A stretch of DNA of 64,000 bases from Arenibacter troitsensis (GTDB lineage: Bacteria > Bacteroidota > Bacteroidia > Flavobacteriales > Flavobacteriaceae): positions 372,001-436,000 of the forward strand of contig NZ_FXAO01000002.1 in assembly GCF_900177645.1 (NCBI RefSeq). The letters run 5' to 3'. Shown here one piece after another: positions 30,856 to 39,997 of the stretch; position 1 is the stretch's first letter; the number at the start of each line of letters is the position of its first letter. Made by a program: the position numbers and the translations under genes. Under the pieces are notes generated by a model. The model searched no databases. It was not told the DNA's origin and was given only the letters and a program-made list of their open reading frames with translations.

Positions 30856-32241
30856 ATGCTTTTCAATTCGATTGAATTTCTTCTTTTTTTACCAATAGTA
30901 TTTGTTTTATACTGGTTTGTATTCAACAAAAAATTAAAAACACAAAATTTTATAATTCTTTTAAGCTCATATATTTTTTATGGTTGGTGGGATTGGCGTT
31001 TTTTGTCCTTAATTTTAATATCGACAATTGTCGATTATTTTGTTGGCTTAGAAATTTATCACTCGACTAACTTAAGGAGAAGAAGAATATTTCTTTGGAT
31101 CAGTATCCTGTTTAATTTAGGATTGTTAGGATTTTTTAAATATTATAATTTTTTCATTGATTCTTGGATAGAGGTGCTTGGTAATTTAGGTTATGAAGTA
31201 ATGAATACATGGACCCTAAATATAATTTTACCTGTAGGAATTTCTTTTTATACTTTCCAAACTATGTCCTATTCAATAGATATCTATAGAAGGCAACTCG
31301 CGCCAACCAGGGATTTCATTTCATTCGCCTCCTTTGTTTCCTTTTTTCCTCAACTAGTTGCCGGACCAATTGAACGAGCTTCAAATCTTTTGCCTCAAAT
31401 GCTAACATCACGCAGGTTTGATTATGAAAAAGGTTTGCAGGGTCTTTTTCTAATTCTTAATGGATTTTTTAGGAAAATTGTTTTAGGTGATGGCTTTGCC
31501 GTTTATGTAAACAACACGTGGGATAATATTGAAACCTCTTCTGGCTTATCATTAATTATTGGTTCATTTTTCTTTGGGCTTCAAATATATCTGGATTTTA
31601 GCGGTTATACCAACATTGCCCGCGGGATCGCCAAACTTCTAGGGTTTGAGCTAATGGTGAATTTTGATCGCCCTTATTTAGCTAAAAACATTAATGAATT
31701 CTGGAGTAGATGGCATATTTCTCTATCCACTTGGTTCAGGGATTATCTGTATGTTCCTTTAGGAGGTAATCGGGTCTCTCAAATTAGATGGGCTATAAAC
31801 ATAGGTATCGTTTTTCTACTCTCAGGTCTTTGGCATGGGGCAAATTGGACTTTTATCGTTTGGGCACTAATTCATGTATTCATGTATTTTGTCGATAAAT
31901 TTACACCCAAATTATCCTCACTTGTAACAACCCAATTGGCCGTGCTTTTTGCTTGGATATTTTTTAGGTCTAAAACTGTCGAAGAAGCTTTTCTTTATCT
32001 AAGATCTATTGTGGAAAATGACTTTTTTATTTCATTCTCTAATTTGTTACAAGGAATTGGTGCAACGGCAATGGTGATACTTTTATTTCACGTATTTCTT
32101 CTTTTTTTATTGTATAAAACTGAAGAAAGATTTCAAATATTTTCAACAAAATATCAAACGCTAGTTTTGAGCATAATGTTTACATACACCTGTTTATTCT
32201 TTGAAAAAAACGGTGGTCAATTTATTTATTTTCAATTCTAA
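30856..32241 (+). CDS. MBOAT-family O-acyltransferase (AlgI/DltB-like)
   Basis: The 461-residue polytopic inner-membrane protein has AlgI-like signatures: FFPQLVAGPIERASNLLPQ (about 155-174), FWSRWHISLSTWFRDYLY (about 282-299) and SGLWHGANWTFIVWA with the catalytic histidine at residue 327. Members pass acetyl groups from the cytoplasm to a periplasmic transferase that O-acetylates polysaccharide. The following gene starts in its stop codon (TAATG) and encodes an SGNH-like protein, the expected partner. It may act on the capsule repeat unit. Confidence 0.92.
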   Translation: MLFNSIEFLLFLPIVFVLYWFVFNKKLKTQNFIILLSSYIFYGWWDWRFLSLILISTIVDYFVGLEIYHSTNLRRRRIFLWISILFNLGLLGFFKYYNFFIDSWIEVLGNLGYEVMNTWTLNIILPVGISFYTFQTMSYSIDIYRRQLAPTRDFISFASFVSFFPQLVAGPIERASNLLPQMLTSRRFDYEKGLQGLFLILNGFFRKIVLGDGFAVYVNNTWDNIETSSGLSLIIGSFFFGLQIYLDFSGYTNIARGIAKLLGFELMVNFDRPYLAKNINEFWSRWHISLSTWFRDYLYVPLGGNRVSQIRWAINIGIVFLLSGLWHGANWTFIVWALIHVFMYFVDKFTPKLSSLVTTQLAVLFAWIFFRSKTVEEAFLYLRSIVENDFFISFSNLLQGIGATAMVILLFHVFLLFLLYKTEERFQIFSTKYQTLVLSIMFTYTCLFFEKNGGQFIYFQF

Positions 32242-33146
32242 TGACAAAATTTATCAAATTACTCGTCCATGTAATGGTCTTCGGAACCGTTGCAATATTT
32301 ATAATCTTAACAATTCTGGAGAAAACGCTTTTCGAAGATTCAGAAACATTACCACACGAAAAAGTTACCAAATTCTATTCTTCTAACAGAACAGTCAAAC
32401 TGCTTATTCTTGGAAGTTCACGTGGGGAGGGTGATTTTATTCCCAGCATATTAGAAACTAACCGTAAAGGTTATAATTTTGGTTTACCAGGAACTGGAAA
32501 TAAGATATGGTATTATATGCTATTAGATGAACTGGATAATTCAATTTCTAGAAAAGTAATTGTCAGTATTGATTTAACCGAATATCCTATTCAGGAGGGA
32601 GAAGATTACAATTATAACTATTATCTCAAACTCCCAAAGAATACACATTTATATGCTTCGTTAGAAACTTCAACTAAAACTAAAATATTACCTTATCCTT
32701 TTTTTTATTTTGGAAACCTAAAAGGTTTTGTGTCAGAAAGCCTAAAGGATTATATCAATCTTACTACAATAACCGAGAATGGATTTAAAGGAAATACCAA
32801 TGTACTCAGTACTAGACAATTTGAAACTATTTCAAGTGATGTTGATTCCATAAATATCAGGTTCAATGAAAAATTATGGCTTGATACCTTTGAACGAATT
32901 TCCAAATCAAATGACACCGTATATTTCGTTTTGGCACCAACATTTCATTCGTACTTAAAACATTTAGATTATTCCAATTTTAAAAATAACATGCAAGAGC
33001 TTTCCCAAAAATATTCAAAAGTCAAATTTTATGATTTTTCTAACTCAATACACCATCGAAAACTATTTTATGACCCAATTCACTTAAATTATAATGGAGC
33101 AATTACATTTTCTGAAATGCTAAGAGATAGTATAAAAAAAGAGTAA
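32241..33146 (+). CDS. SGNH-like periplasmic partner of the MBOAT acyltransferase
   Basis: The 301-residue protein has an N-terminal membrane anchor (about 7-27) and then a periplasmic alpha/beta domain. The block LLILGSSRGEGD (Ser at about 59-60) looks like the GDSL/SGNH nucleophile block. Near the C-terminus DPIHLNYNGA (Asp278, His281) matches the DxxH block. This is the layout of DltD/AlgX/PatB-type partners that put acetyl groups on polymers handed over by an MBOAT protein. Start and preceding stop overlap by one base, so coupling is tight. I infer function from motifs and context, because overall similarity to named families is weak. Confidence 0.75.
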   Translation: MTKFIKLLVHVMVFGTVAIFIILTILEKTLFEDSETLPHEKVTKFYSSNRTVKLLILGSSRGEGDFIPSILETNRKGYNFGLPGTGNKIWYYMLLDELDNSISRKVIVSIDLTEYPIQEGEDYNYNYYLKLPKNTHLYASLETSTKTKILPYPFFYFGNLKGFVSESLKDYINLTTITENGFKGNTNVLSTRQFETISSDVDSINIRFNEKLWLDTFERISKSNDTVYFVLAPTFHSYLKHLDYSNFKNNMQELSQKYSKVKFYDFSNSIHHRKLFYDPIHLNYNGAITFSEMLRDSIKKE

Positions 33147-33329
33147 AAATCCAGCTCTTTTAACCTAAGCTGCCGTCCACTGTTACTATTAAACCTTAAT
33201 TCTAGGTTTTTAGCAGAAAAATATAATTCTCGTCTATTGTTTAACTATCTTTAATTTTTGTCATTTTCATATGATAAAAGTATCATTTTTTCAAAACTTC
33301 AAAATGATAAAACCTATATATTAAATTTA

Positions 33330-34454
33330 ATGAAAAGAAAAAACCTAATTATATTCGGAACGCGACCCGAGGCCATAAAAATGGCTCCTTTGGTAAAAGC
33401 ATTTTTAAAAAATAAGTCATTTGAAACTAAAGTATGTGTTACTGCCCAGCACAGAGAAATGCTAGATCAAGTTCTTGATTTCTTCGAAATTAAACCGGAT
33501 TATGATCTAAACCTAATGAAACCAGGCCAGAATTTATATAGTCTAACAGCTGATATCATAACTGGACTTCAACCGATTCTAGAAGAATTTCAACCAGACT
33601 ATGTTTATGTACATGGTGATACTACTACAACCATGGGAGCAAGCATCGCTTCTTTTTATTCAGGAGCAAAAGTATGCCATGTTGAAGCAGGATTGCGAAC
33701 CTTTAATAAACAATCCCCTTTCCCAGAAGAAATAAATAGAACCATAACAGGACGAGTTGCAGATTATCATTTTGCACCTACTCAGACTTCATATGACAAT
33801 CTTTTTAATGAAGGTATCTCTAAAGAAAATATTGTAATTACAGGCAATACCGTGATTGATGCTTTGCATGAAAGTGTTTTAAAGGTAGGCACCATGAACG
33901 ACAAAGAGATAGAGCAATTAAAAAGTGAAATAGATTTTAATAAAAGAATATTATTGGTCACGGGTCATAGAAGGGAAAACCATGGGCAAGGATTCATAAA
34001 TATTTGTGCTGCTCTAAAAGAAATATCTGAGTCCACTAAAAATGTACAAATTATTTATCCTGTTCATCTAAACCCCAAAGTGCAAAAACCTGTTTATGAA
34101 ATTTTAGGGAAATTGGACAATGTAAAATTAATAGCTCCATTGGCGTATCCCGCCTTTGTTTGGCTTATGAACAAATGCGAACTTGTCATTACCGATAGTG
34201 GAGGTGTGCAAGAAGAAGCACCTAGCTTAGGGAAACCTGTATTGGTCATGCGGGATACCACTGAAAGACCTGAGGCTGTCGATGCTGGCACTGTTATACT
34301 AGTGGGCACTGACCAGGAAAGAATAGTACATGAAACTTTGGACCTTTTAAATAATCCTGAACGATATTTAAAAATGAGCAAACTACATAATCCATACGGT
34401 GATGGAAATGCAAGCAAAAGAATTGTAGAATTTATTCAAAATATAAAGAAATAA
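33330..34454 (+). CDS. wecB: UDP-N-acetylglucosamine 2-epimerase (non-hydrolysing)
   Basis: The 374-residue cytoplasmic enzyme converts UDP-GlcNAc to UDP-ManNAc. The start at 33330 (MKRKNLIIFGTRPEAIK) is chosen over the upstream in-frame ATG at 33258, because family members begin right before the GTRPEAIKMAPL motif. Other signatures are VHGDTTTTMGAS, EAGLRTFNKQSPFPEEINR, TGHRRENHGQG and TDSGGVQEEAPSLGKPVLV. It overlaps the next gene by one base (TAATG), forming a wecB-wecC pair for UDP-ManNAcA. Confidence 0.95.
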   Translation: MKRKNLIIFGTRPEAIKMAPLVKAFLKNKSFETKVCVTAQHREMLDQVLDFFEIKPDYDLNLMKPGQNLYSLTADIITGLQPILEEFQPDYVYVHGDTTTTMGASIASFYSGAKVCHVEAGLRTFNKQSPFPEEINRTITGRVADYHFAPTQTSYDNLFNEGISKENIVITGNTVIDALHESVLKVGTMNDKEIEQLKSEIDFNKRILLVTGHRRENHGQGFINICAALKEISESTKNVQIIYPVHLNPKVQKPVYEILGKLDNVKLIAPLAYPAFVWLMNKCELVITDSGGVQEEAPSLGKPVLVMRDTTERPEAVDAGTVILVGTDQERIVHETLDLLNNPERYLKMSKLHNPYGDGNASKRIVEFIQNIKK

Positions 34455-35665
34455 TGGACAATGCAGAAGTAATAATGATCGGCTTGGGTTATATTGGTCT
34501 TCCCACAGCAGCACTAATTGCACAAGGCGGAACACGGGTTCATGGCGTAGATATTAACCAAAAGGTTGTTGATACTATTAATCGAGGTGAAATACATATC
34601 GTTGAGCCGTCGCTCGAAGATTCTGTAGCAAACGCTGTGAAAAAAGGATTTCTTAGAGCTAGCACTAAGCCGGCACCAGGAAATACTTACCTAATTGTGG
34701 TGCCCACACCTTTTAAAGACAAAAATGAACCAGATATTTCATTTGTGGAAGCAGCCACAAAAGCAGTAATCCCTTTTTTAAAAGAAGGCGATCTGTATAT
34801 AATAGAATCGACTTCTCCTGTGGGAACTACAGATAAAATGAAAGAACTGATCTTCCAAGAAAGGCCAGACTTAATAAACAAGTTGTTTTTAGCCTATTGT
34901 CCCGAAAGGGTACTTCCTGGGAATGTAATGCATGAACTCGTACATAACGATCGAGTTATTGGAGGCATAGACGATAAGTCAACAAAAAAAGCAATTGCAT
35001 TCTATTCCAAATATGTAAAAGGTGAATTGCATGCTACCAATGCCAAAACAGCGGAGATGTGCAAACTAGTGGAAAACTCCTCAAGGGATGTACAAATAGC
35101 CTTCGCAAACGAGCTTTCCTTGATCTGCGATAAGGCCGATATAAATGTATGGGAACTGATTAACTTGGCCAACAAACATCCCAGGGTCAATATTTTGCAA
35201 CCAGGTTCAGGAGTTGGAGGTCATTGCATTGCTGTTGATCCTTATTTTTTAGTCTCTGATTACCCTATGGAGTCTAAAATTATAAGCACTGCCAGGCAAG
35301 TAAACAACTATAAATCTTTCTGGTGTGCAGAAAAAGTACAGCATACCAAACTTAAATTTGAACTTGACCATGGAAGAAAGGCGAAAATTGCCCTTATGGG
35401 CCTGGCCTTTAAGCCAGATATAGATGATTTAAGGGAGTCTCCGGCAAAATACATAGCGCAAAGGGTATTACAAAATGCTAATAATGAGGAATATTACATA
35501 GTGGAACCAAATATAAAAGAACATAATATTTTTAAATTGACAGATTACAAATCAGCTTATAAAAATGCAGATATTATTGTTTTTTTAGTGGCCCACAAGG
35601 AATTTAAATCACTTGAAAAGATAAAATCGAAGGTGATTTTGGATTTTGCTGGGGTATTTAAATAG
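34454..35665 (+). CDS. wecC: UDP-N-acetyl-D-mannosamine dehydrogenase
   Basis: The 403-residue NAD-dependent enzyme oxidises UDP-ManNAc to UDP-ManNAcA. It has the NAD motif GLGYIGLPTAALIA, ESTSPVGTTDKM, the WecC-like sequence CPERVLPGN, the catalytic cysteine in GVGGHCIAVDPYFLV and the C-terminal GLAFKPDIDDLRESPA. Tight coupling to wecB confirms the substrate. It is the third sugar-nucleotide dehydrogenase of the locus and the most confidently assigned to ManNAcA. Confidence 0.94.
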   Translation: MDNAEVIMIGLGYIGLPTAALIAQGGTRVHGVDINQKVVDTINRGEIHIVEPSLEDSVANAVKKGFLRASTKPAPGNTYLIVVPTPFKDKNEPDISFVEAATKAVIPFLKEGDLYIIESTSPVGTTDKMKELIFQERPDLINKLFLAYCPERVLPGNVMHELVHNDRVIGGIDDKSTKKAIAFYSKYVKGELHATNAKTAEMCKLVENSSRDVQIAFANELSLICDKADINVWELINLANKHPRVNILQPGSGVGGHCIAVDPYFLVSDYPMESKIISTARQVNNYKSFWCAEKVQHTKLKFELDHGRKAKIALMGLAFKPDIDDLRESPAKYIAQRVLQNANNEEYYIVEPNIKEHNIFKLTDYKSAYKNADIIVFLVAHKEFKSLEKIKSKVILDFAGVFK

Positions 35666-35685
35666 TATTATAATCAAATTCTCCT

Positions 35686-36741
35686 ATGAAAAAAGTACTT
35701 ATTCTTTATAACAGAATTTGGCCATACCGAATTCCAATATTTGAATTACTTAATGAAAAATATGATTTAACAGTCAGTTATTCTATAGATAATTCTTTCA
35801 ATGAGAGTGTGAATTTTAAGGTTGTAAAGCTCTCTGGCAAGCAATATTCTCGATTTTTTGTGCACAAAGATTCATTACATGAATTCTGCAAGAATTTTGA
35901 TGTTGTAGTAGGATATGGAGACATAGGATGGCTAAGTTTAATGCGATTACTTTTCAAAAGAAAAAGAACTTATAAAATTATTTTGTGGGGTATTGGTGTG
36001 AGGGCTTCCTATAATAGCAACTACGGTGAAAAAAACCCTTGGGATAAAATAAGATATTTTTTAATGCGTAAGGCTGATGCCATACTTTTCTATTCAAATA
36101 ATCCAATCAAAACGTATTTAAATGAAAATTTCAGAAAAGAAAAACTTCATATAGCAGAAAATACCGTAATGGTTAACAGAATAGATACTGCTGTACAACG
36201 TGATAATTTATTATTTATTGGTACTTTATACAGACAAAAACAAATTTATTCACTTTTGGAAAGTTTCAAATTGGCTAAAAAATTGAATGATAAGATACCC
36301 ATTTTAAATATTATCGGAGATGGTGATGAATACGAAAATATTAAAAAATGGATTGCAGAAAATAATTTTGAAGAAAGTATCTACCTTCGAGGAAAAATAT
36401 TCGATGAAAACCAATTGTGCAAATATTTTAGTAGAGCTATAGCCTGTATATCCCCAGGTCAAGCTGGTCTATCCGTTTTAAAAAGTATGGGTTACGGAGT
36501 ACCCTTTATAACTAAAAAAGATGCAATTACCGGAGGGGAGATTTTTAATATAGAAAATGGTATTAATGGAGTATTATATGAAAACAACAACGAATTAGAA
36601 AATATAATTTTGGATATTACCAAGAACCGAAGCAAATATATTGAAATGGGCAAAAAGGCTAAAATCCATTATGACTCTTTCAGAAAACCCGAAGACATGG
36701 CCAATGGAATAATTGGAGCCATAGAATATGTATGTAAATAA
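35686..36741 (+). CDS. GT-B-fold glycosyltransferase (GT1/GT4 type)
   Basis: A 351-residue cytoplasmic glycosyltransferase. The C-terminal half is GT4-like: [12 protein letters not shown] (about 203-214), [17 protein letters not shown], then [20 protein letters not shown], where the usual first acidic residue of the EX7E motif is replaced. The N-terminal half is short. It lies between wecC and a hexapeptide acetyltransferase in one tight operon, so it probably adds one sugar to the repeat unit. Donor and acceptor cannot be told. Confidence 0.82.
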   Translation: MKKVLILYNRIWPYRIPIFELLNEKYDLTVSYSIDNSFNESVNFKVVKLSGKQYSRFFVHKDSLHEFCKNFDVVVGYGDIGWLSLMRLLFKRKRTYKIILWGIGVRASYNSNYGEKNPWDKIRYFLMRKADAILFYSNNPIKTYLNENFRKEKLHIAENTVMVNRIDTAVQRDNLLFIGTLYRQKQIYSLLESFKLAKKLNDKIPILNIIGDGDEYENIKKWIAENNFEESIYLRGKIFDENQLCKYFSRAIACISPGQAGLSVLKSMGYGVPFITKKDAITGGEIFNIENGINGVLYENNNELENIILDITKNRSKYIEMGKKAKIHYDSFRKPEDMANGIIGAIEYVCK

Positions 36742-36755
36742 TTTTACCGTTTTTT

Positions 36756-37298
36756 ATGAATTCACTTCGACAAACCTTCAAAAATATAAAAATGGCTTAT
36801 ATCCGTTTTAGGTATGGTTTGAAAAACGTACATCCTACATTCTATATTGGTGGAAAAAGTTGGATCAGTCCAGACCTCATTGCTGAAGAATATGTATTTC
36901 TCGCCTCAGGCTGTAATATTTACCCAAAGGTTTCCATTGGCAAATATTCAATGTTTGGCCCAGGTGTTTCTATTGTCGGTGGTGACCACAATTATGCAGA
37001 CCCAACGACTCCGATGATTTTTTCTGGACGGCCAAATTTGCCTCAAACACGAATAGGACGAGATGTATGGATTGGTACCCGTTCTTTTATCAAAGCAGGG
37101 GTTACGATTGGCGATGGCTCCATAATTGCAGCACACTCGGTAGTCACCAAGGACGTGCCACCATATTGTATTTATGGAGGGAATCCTGCGAAACTAATAC
37201 GTAAAAGATTCAATCAAGAGCAAATTGAACAACATAAAAAAATGCTTTTAAACCCAAATATCAAGTCACATTATACTGTTAAACTCAAAACTGAATAA
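36756..37298 (+). CDS. hexapeptide-repeat (LbH) O-acetyltransferase
   Basis: The 180-residue left-handed beta-helix transferase has hexapeptide repeats from about residue 45 to 150 ([40 protein letters not shown]), the catalytic histidine in GGDHNYAD (about 77) and the C-terminal [12 protein letters not shown] cap. It resembles WcaF/NodL-type enzymes that acetylate sugars in the cytoplasm. Only 15 bases separate it from the glycosyltransferase and four from capE. Confidence 0.88.
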   Translation: MNSLRQTFKNIKMAYIRFRYGLKNVHPTFYIGGKSWISPDLIAEEYVFLASGCNIYPKVSIGKYSMFGPGVSIVGGDHNYADPTTPMIFSGRPNLPQTRIGRDVWIGTRSFIKAGVTIGDGSIIAAHSVVTKDVPPYCIYGGNPAKLIRKRFNQEQIEQHKKMLLNPNIKSHYTVKLKTE

Positions 37299-37302
37299 TT
37301 TT

Positions 37303-38307
37303 ATGTTCAAGGATAAAACACTTTTAATTACCGGAGGTACTGGATCCTTCGGAAATGCGGTTTTGAATCGCTTTCTAGAAACCAATATTAAGGAAATACG
37401 CATCTTCAGTCGCGATGAAAAAAAACAGGACGATATGCGCAACCAACTTAAAAATGAAAAAGTAAAATTTTACATTGGGGATGTAAGAGACTACAACAGT
37501 ATAGCCAAGGCCATGCACGGGGTAGATTACGTATTCCACGCAGCTGCACTTAAACAAGTGCCTTCCTGCGAGTTTTTTCCTTTGGAAGCCACAAAAACGA
37601 ATGTTTTTGGCACCCAGAATACCATTGATGCGGCTGTAGCCAATAATGTAAAGCGAATTATTTGTCTTAGTACCGATAAAGCGGCTTACCCTATTAACGC
37701 CATGGGAATCAGTAAGGCGCTTATGGAAAAAGTTGCGGTTGCCGCTTCAAGAAATATTCCAAATGACAATACCATTGTTTGCCTTACCAGATACGGAAAT
37801 GTTATGGCCTCCCGTGGATCGGTAATACCATTGTTTGTGAAACAAATTCAAGAAAAGGCGCCCCTAACGGTTACCGACCCTAAAATGACCCGTTTTTTAA
37901 TGTCCTTGGAGGATGCCGTAGATTTAGTGTTGTTTGCCTTTTTGAACGGTAACCAGGGAGATCTCTTTGTAAACAAGGCCCCGGCCAGTACCATTGGGGA
38001 TCTAGCCCAAGCTATTAAGGATATTTTTAATTCTGACAGTGAAGTAAAAGTGATCGGTACCCGCCATGGTGAAAAACTATATGAAACTCTATGTACCCGG
38101 GAGGAAATGCAAAAAGCCGAAGATATGGGTGAATTTTATCGAATTCCCGCAGATAATAGAGACCTTAACTACAGCCGGTACTTTTCCGAAGGGGAAACCG
38201 ATATTAGTGCCATTGAAGACTATCACTCCCATAACACCGAACAATTAACCAACGAAGCCTTGAAGAATACCTTGTTGAATCTGGATTTTATAAAAGAAAA
38301 TTTATAA
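37303..38307 (+). CDS. capE: UDP-GlcNAc 4,6-dehydratase/5-epimerase (CapE/WbjB/FnlA)
   Basis: The 334-residue soluble inverting dehydratase is the first enzyme of UDP-L-FucNAc synthesis. It has the motifs ITGGTGSFGNAVLNRF, IFSRDEKKQDDMRNQ and AAALKQVPSCEFFPLEATK, with the Thr-Met-Lys catalytic set in STDKAAYPINAMGISKALM. PseB is closely related, but the downstream capF and capG homologs settle the pathway. It overlaps the small cupin gene by one base. Confidence 0.92.
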   Translation: MFKDKTLLITGGTGSFGNAVLNRFLETNIKEIRIFSRDEKKQDDMRNQLKNEKVKFYIGDVRDYNSIAKAMHGVDYVFHAAALKQVPSCEFFPLEATKTNVFGTQNTIDAAVANNVKRIICLSTDKAAYPINAMGISKALMEKVAVAASRNIPNDNTIVCLTRYGNVMASRGSVIPLFVKQIQEKAPLTVTDPKMTRFLMSLEDAVDLVLFAFLNGNQGDLFVNKAPASTIGDLAQAIKDIFNSDSEVKVIGTRHGEKLYETLCTREEMQKAEDMGEFYRIPADNRDLNYSRYFSEGETDISAIEDYHSHNTEQLTNEALKNTLLNLDFIKENL

Positions 38308-38735
38308 TGGTCCAACCCATCGAAATTGAAGGATCTGTTTTTTCCGATACACGCGGAAAAATCAAGTTTTTCAATACCTTTTATATGACCCAGATTGTTC
38401 GTTTTTACGAGATTTCCCCAGTTTCAACAGAAATTATTAGAGGCTGGCAGGGGCACCTCAAAGAAAAAAAATGGTTCTATTGTCATACCGGTTCATTTAT
38501 AATTAACACTATCAATATTGCAGACAAGGTTATTCCTATCAGCAATAGAATACCGGAAAGATTCGTTTTAAAAGAAAATACGCCTTTAATTTTGGAAGTT
38601 CCCGAAGGAAGTGCCACGGCATTTAAATCCCTTGAATATGGTTCCAAATTGATGGTTTTTTCTAATTTCACCTTAGAGGAATCTATGACCGATGATATTA
38701 GATTTCCTTTGGAAACCTGGAATGCCGAGTGGTAA
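38307..38735 (+). CDS. small cupin, RmlC/WxcM-like sugar epimerase or isomerase homolog
   Basis: The 142-residue single cupin begins with GSVFSDTRGKIKFFN and has GWQGHLKEKKWFYCHTGSF, the general pattern of dTDP-4-keto-sugar epimerases and isomerases (RmlC, FdtA, WxcM C-terminal domain). It is translationally coupled to capE by TAATG and lies just before capF, so it probably acts on, or stabilises, a keto-sugar intermediate of the L-FucNAc branch. Its precise reaction is not known to me. Confidence 0.75.
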   Translation: MVQPIEIEGSVFSDTRGKIKFFNTFYMTQIVRFYEISPVSTEIIRGWQGHLKEKKWFYCHTGSFIINTINIADKVIPISNRIPERFVLKENTPLILEVPEGSATAFKSLEYGSKLMVFSNFTLEESMTDDIRFPLETWNAEW

Positions 38736-38844
38736 GATCCTTGAATAAAGATAACAAAATGTTCCCAAATATTTATTACATATTAGCCTTTGGGACCCTT
38801 GACTTGTATATCATAAATATGTTATTTGGATAAATAAAGCATAA

Positions 38845-39978
38845 ATGAAAAAAATAGGAATAACCGGACAGGCCGGATTTGTAGGTAACCATTTGTACAA
38901 TACCTTGCAATTAGACGATACCATAACCTTAATTCCCTTTGAACGTTCTTTCTTTGGAAATGAGGAATTGTTGTCCAACTTTGTTGCTGAATGCGATGTA
39001 ATTGTTCATTTGGCAGCAATGAACAGACATGAAGATGCCAATGTAATCTATGAGACCAATTTAGACTTGGTAAGTCAACTTATTGAGGCCTGTAAAACAA
39101 AAGATGTAAAGCCACATATCATATTTTCCTCCTCCTCCCAAGAAGAAAAAGACAATCTTTATGGGCTATCTAAAAAAGAAGGTAAAGAAAAATTTATGCA
39201 ATGGGCAGAAGAAGTGGGTGCTAAGTTTACTTCCTTGACCATTCCCAATGTTTTTGGTCCTTTTGGAAAGCCAAATTACAATTCTGTAGTTGCCACATTT
39301 TGCCATAAAATTGCCCACAACGAGAATCCTACTGTAATAAACGACAGTGAGGTAGGCCTTATCTACATCAATGAATTGGTGGAGATATTTATCCAGTGTA
39401 TTAAAGATTCGAAAAAAGTGGGAATTCCAGATAGTAGTATTGGCGAATTAAAAATTGCACCCACGAAAAATATAAAAGTATCCGAAATCCTGAGGTTATT
39501 GCAGCAATACAAAACCGATTATATGGAAAACGGAATTTTCCCCAATCTGGATCTGGAATTTGAAAAGGCCCTTTTCAATACTTTTAGGTGTTATGTTCCT
39601 ACCAGTCATTATCCGGTAAAATTTAAAAAAAATTCAGACAATAGAGGCAGCTTTGTAGAGATTGCAAGAACCCAGACCAGTGGACAATTTTCCTTTTCAA
39701 CCACTGTTCCCGGAATTACAAGGGGCAATCATTTTCACACCAGAAAAGCCGAGCGATTTGCTGTGATAAGCGGAAAAGCCCTAATTCAGCTTAGAAAGAT
39801 CGGAACCGATGAAATCCTGGATTATTATTTGGACGGAGATGAACCCGCTTACGTGGATATGCCCATATGGTATACACATAATATCAAGAATATTGGAGAT
39901 ACGGAACTCATTACCTTATTTTGGATCAATGAGCCATACAATCCAGAGGATGCCGATACTTATTTTGTAAACGTATAA
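38845..39978 (+). CDS. capF: CapF/WbjC/FnlB bifunctional SDR reductase with cupin domain
   Basis: The 377-residue enzyme has an N-terminal SDR reductase (ITGQAGFVGNHLYN, about 5-18; SSSSQ and YGLSKKEGK) and a C-terminal cupin (about 260-377) with the metal-binding GNHFHTRKAERF. This two-domain layout is unique to CapF-type enzymes, which epimerise and reduce the CapE product to UDP-6-deoxy-L-talosamine. The preceding 109-base gap is the longest within this block. Confidence 0.93.
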   Translation: MKKIGITGQAGFVGNHLYNTLQLDDTITLIPFERSFFGNEELLSNFVAECDVIVHLAAMNRHEDANVIYETNLDLVSQLIEACKTKDVKPHIIFSSSSQEEKDNLYGLSKKEGKEKFMQWAEEVGAKFTSLTIPNVFGPFGKPNYNSVVATFCHKIAHNENPTVINDSEVGLIYINELVEIFIQCIKDSKKVGIPDSSIGELKIAPTKNIKVSEILRLLQQYKTDYMENGIFPNLDLEFEKALFNTFRCYVPTSHYPVKFKKNSDNRGSFVEIARTQTSGQFSFSTTVPGITRGNHFHTRKAERFAVISGKALIQLRKIGTDEILDYYLDGDEPAYVDMPIWYTHNIKNIGDTELITLFWINEPYNPEDADTYFVNV

Positions 39979-39997
39979 TAAACATAAAAAATAACCA

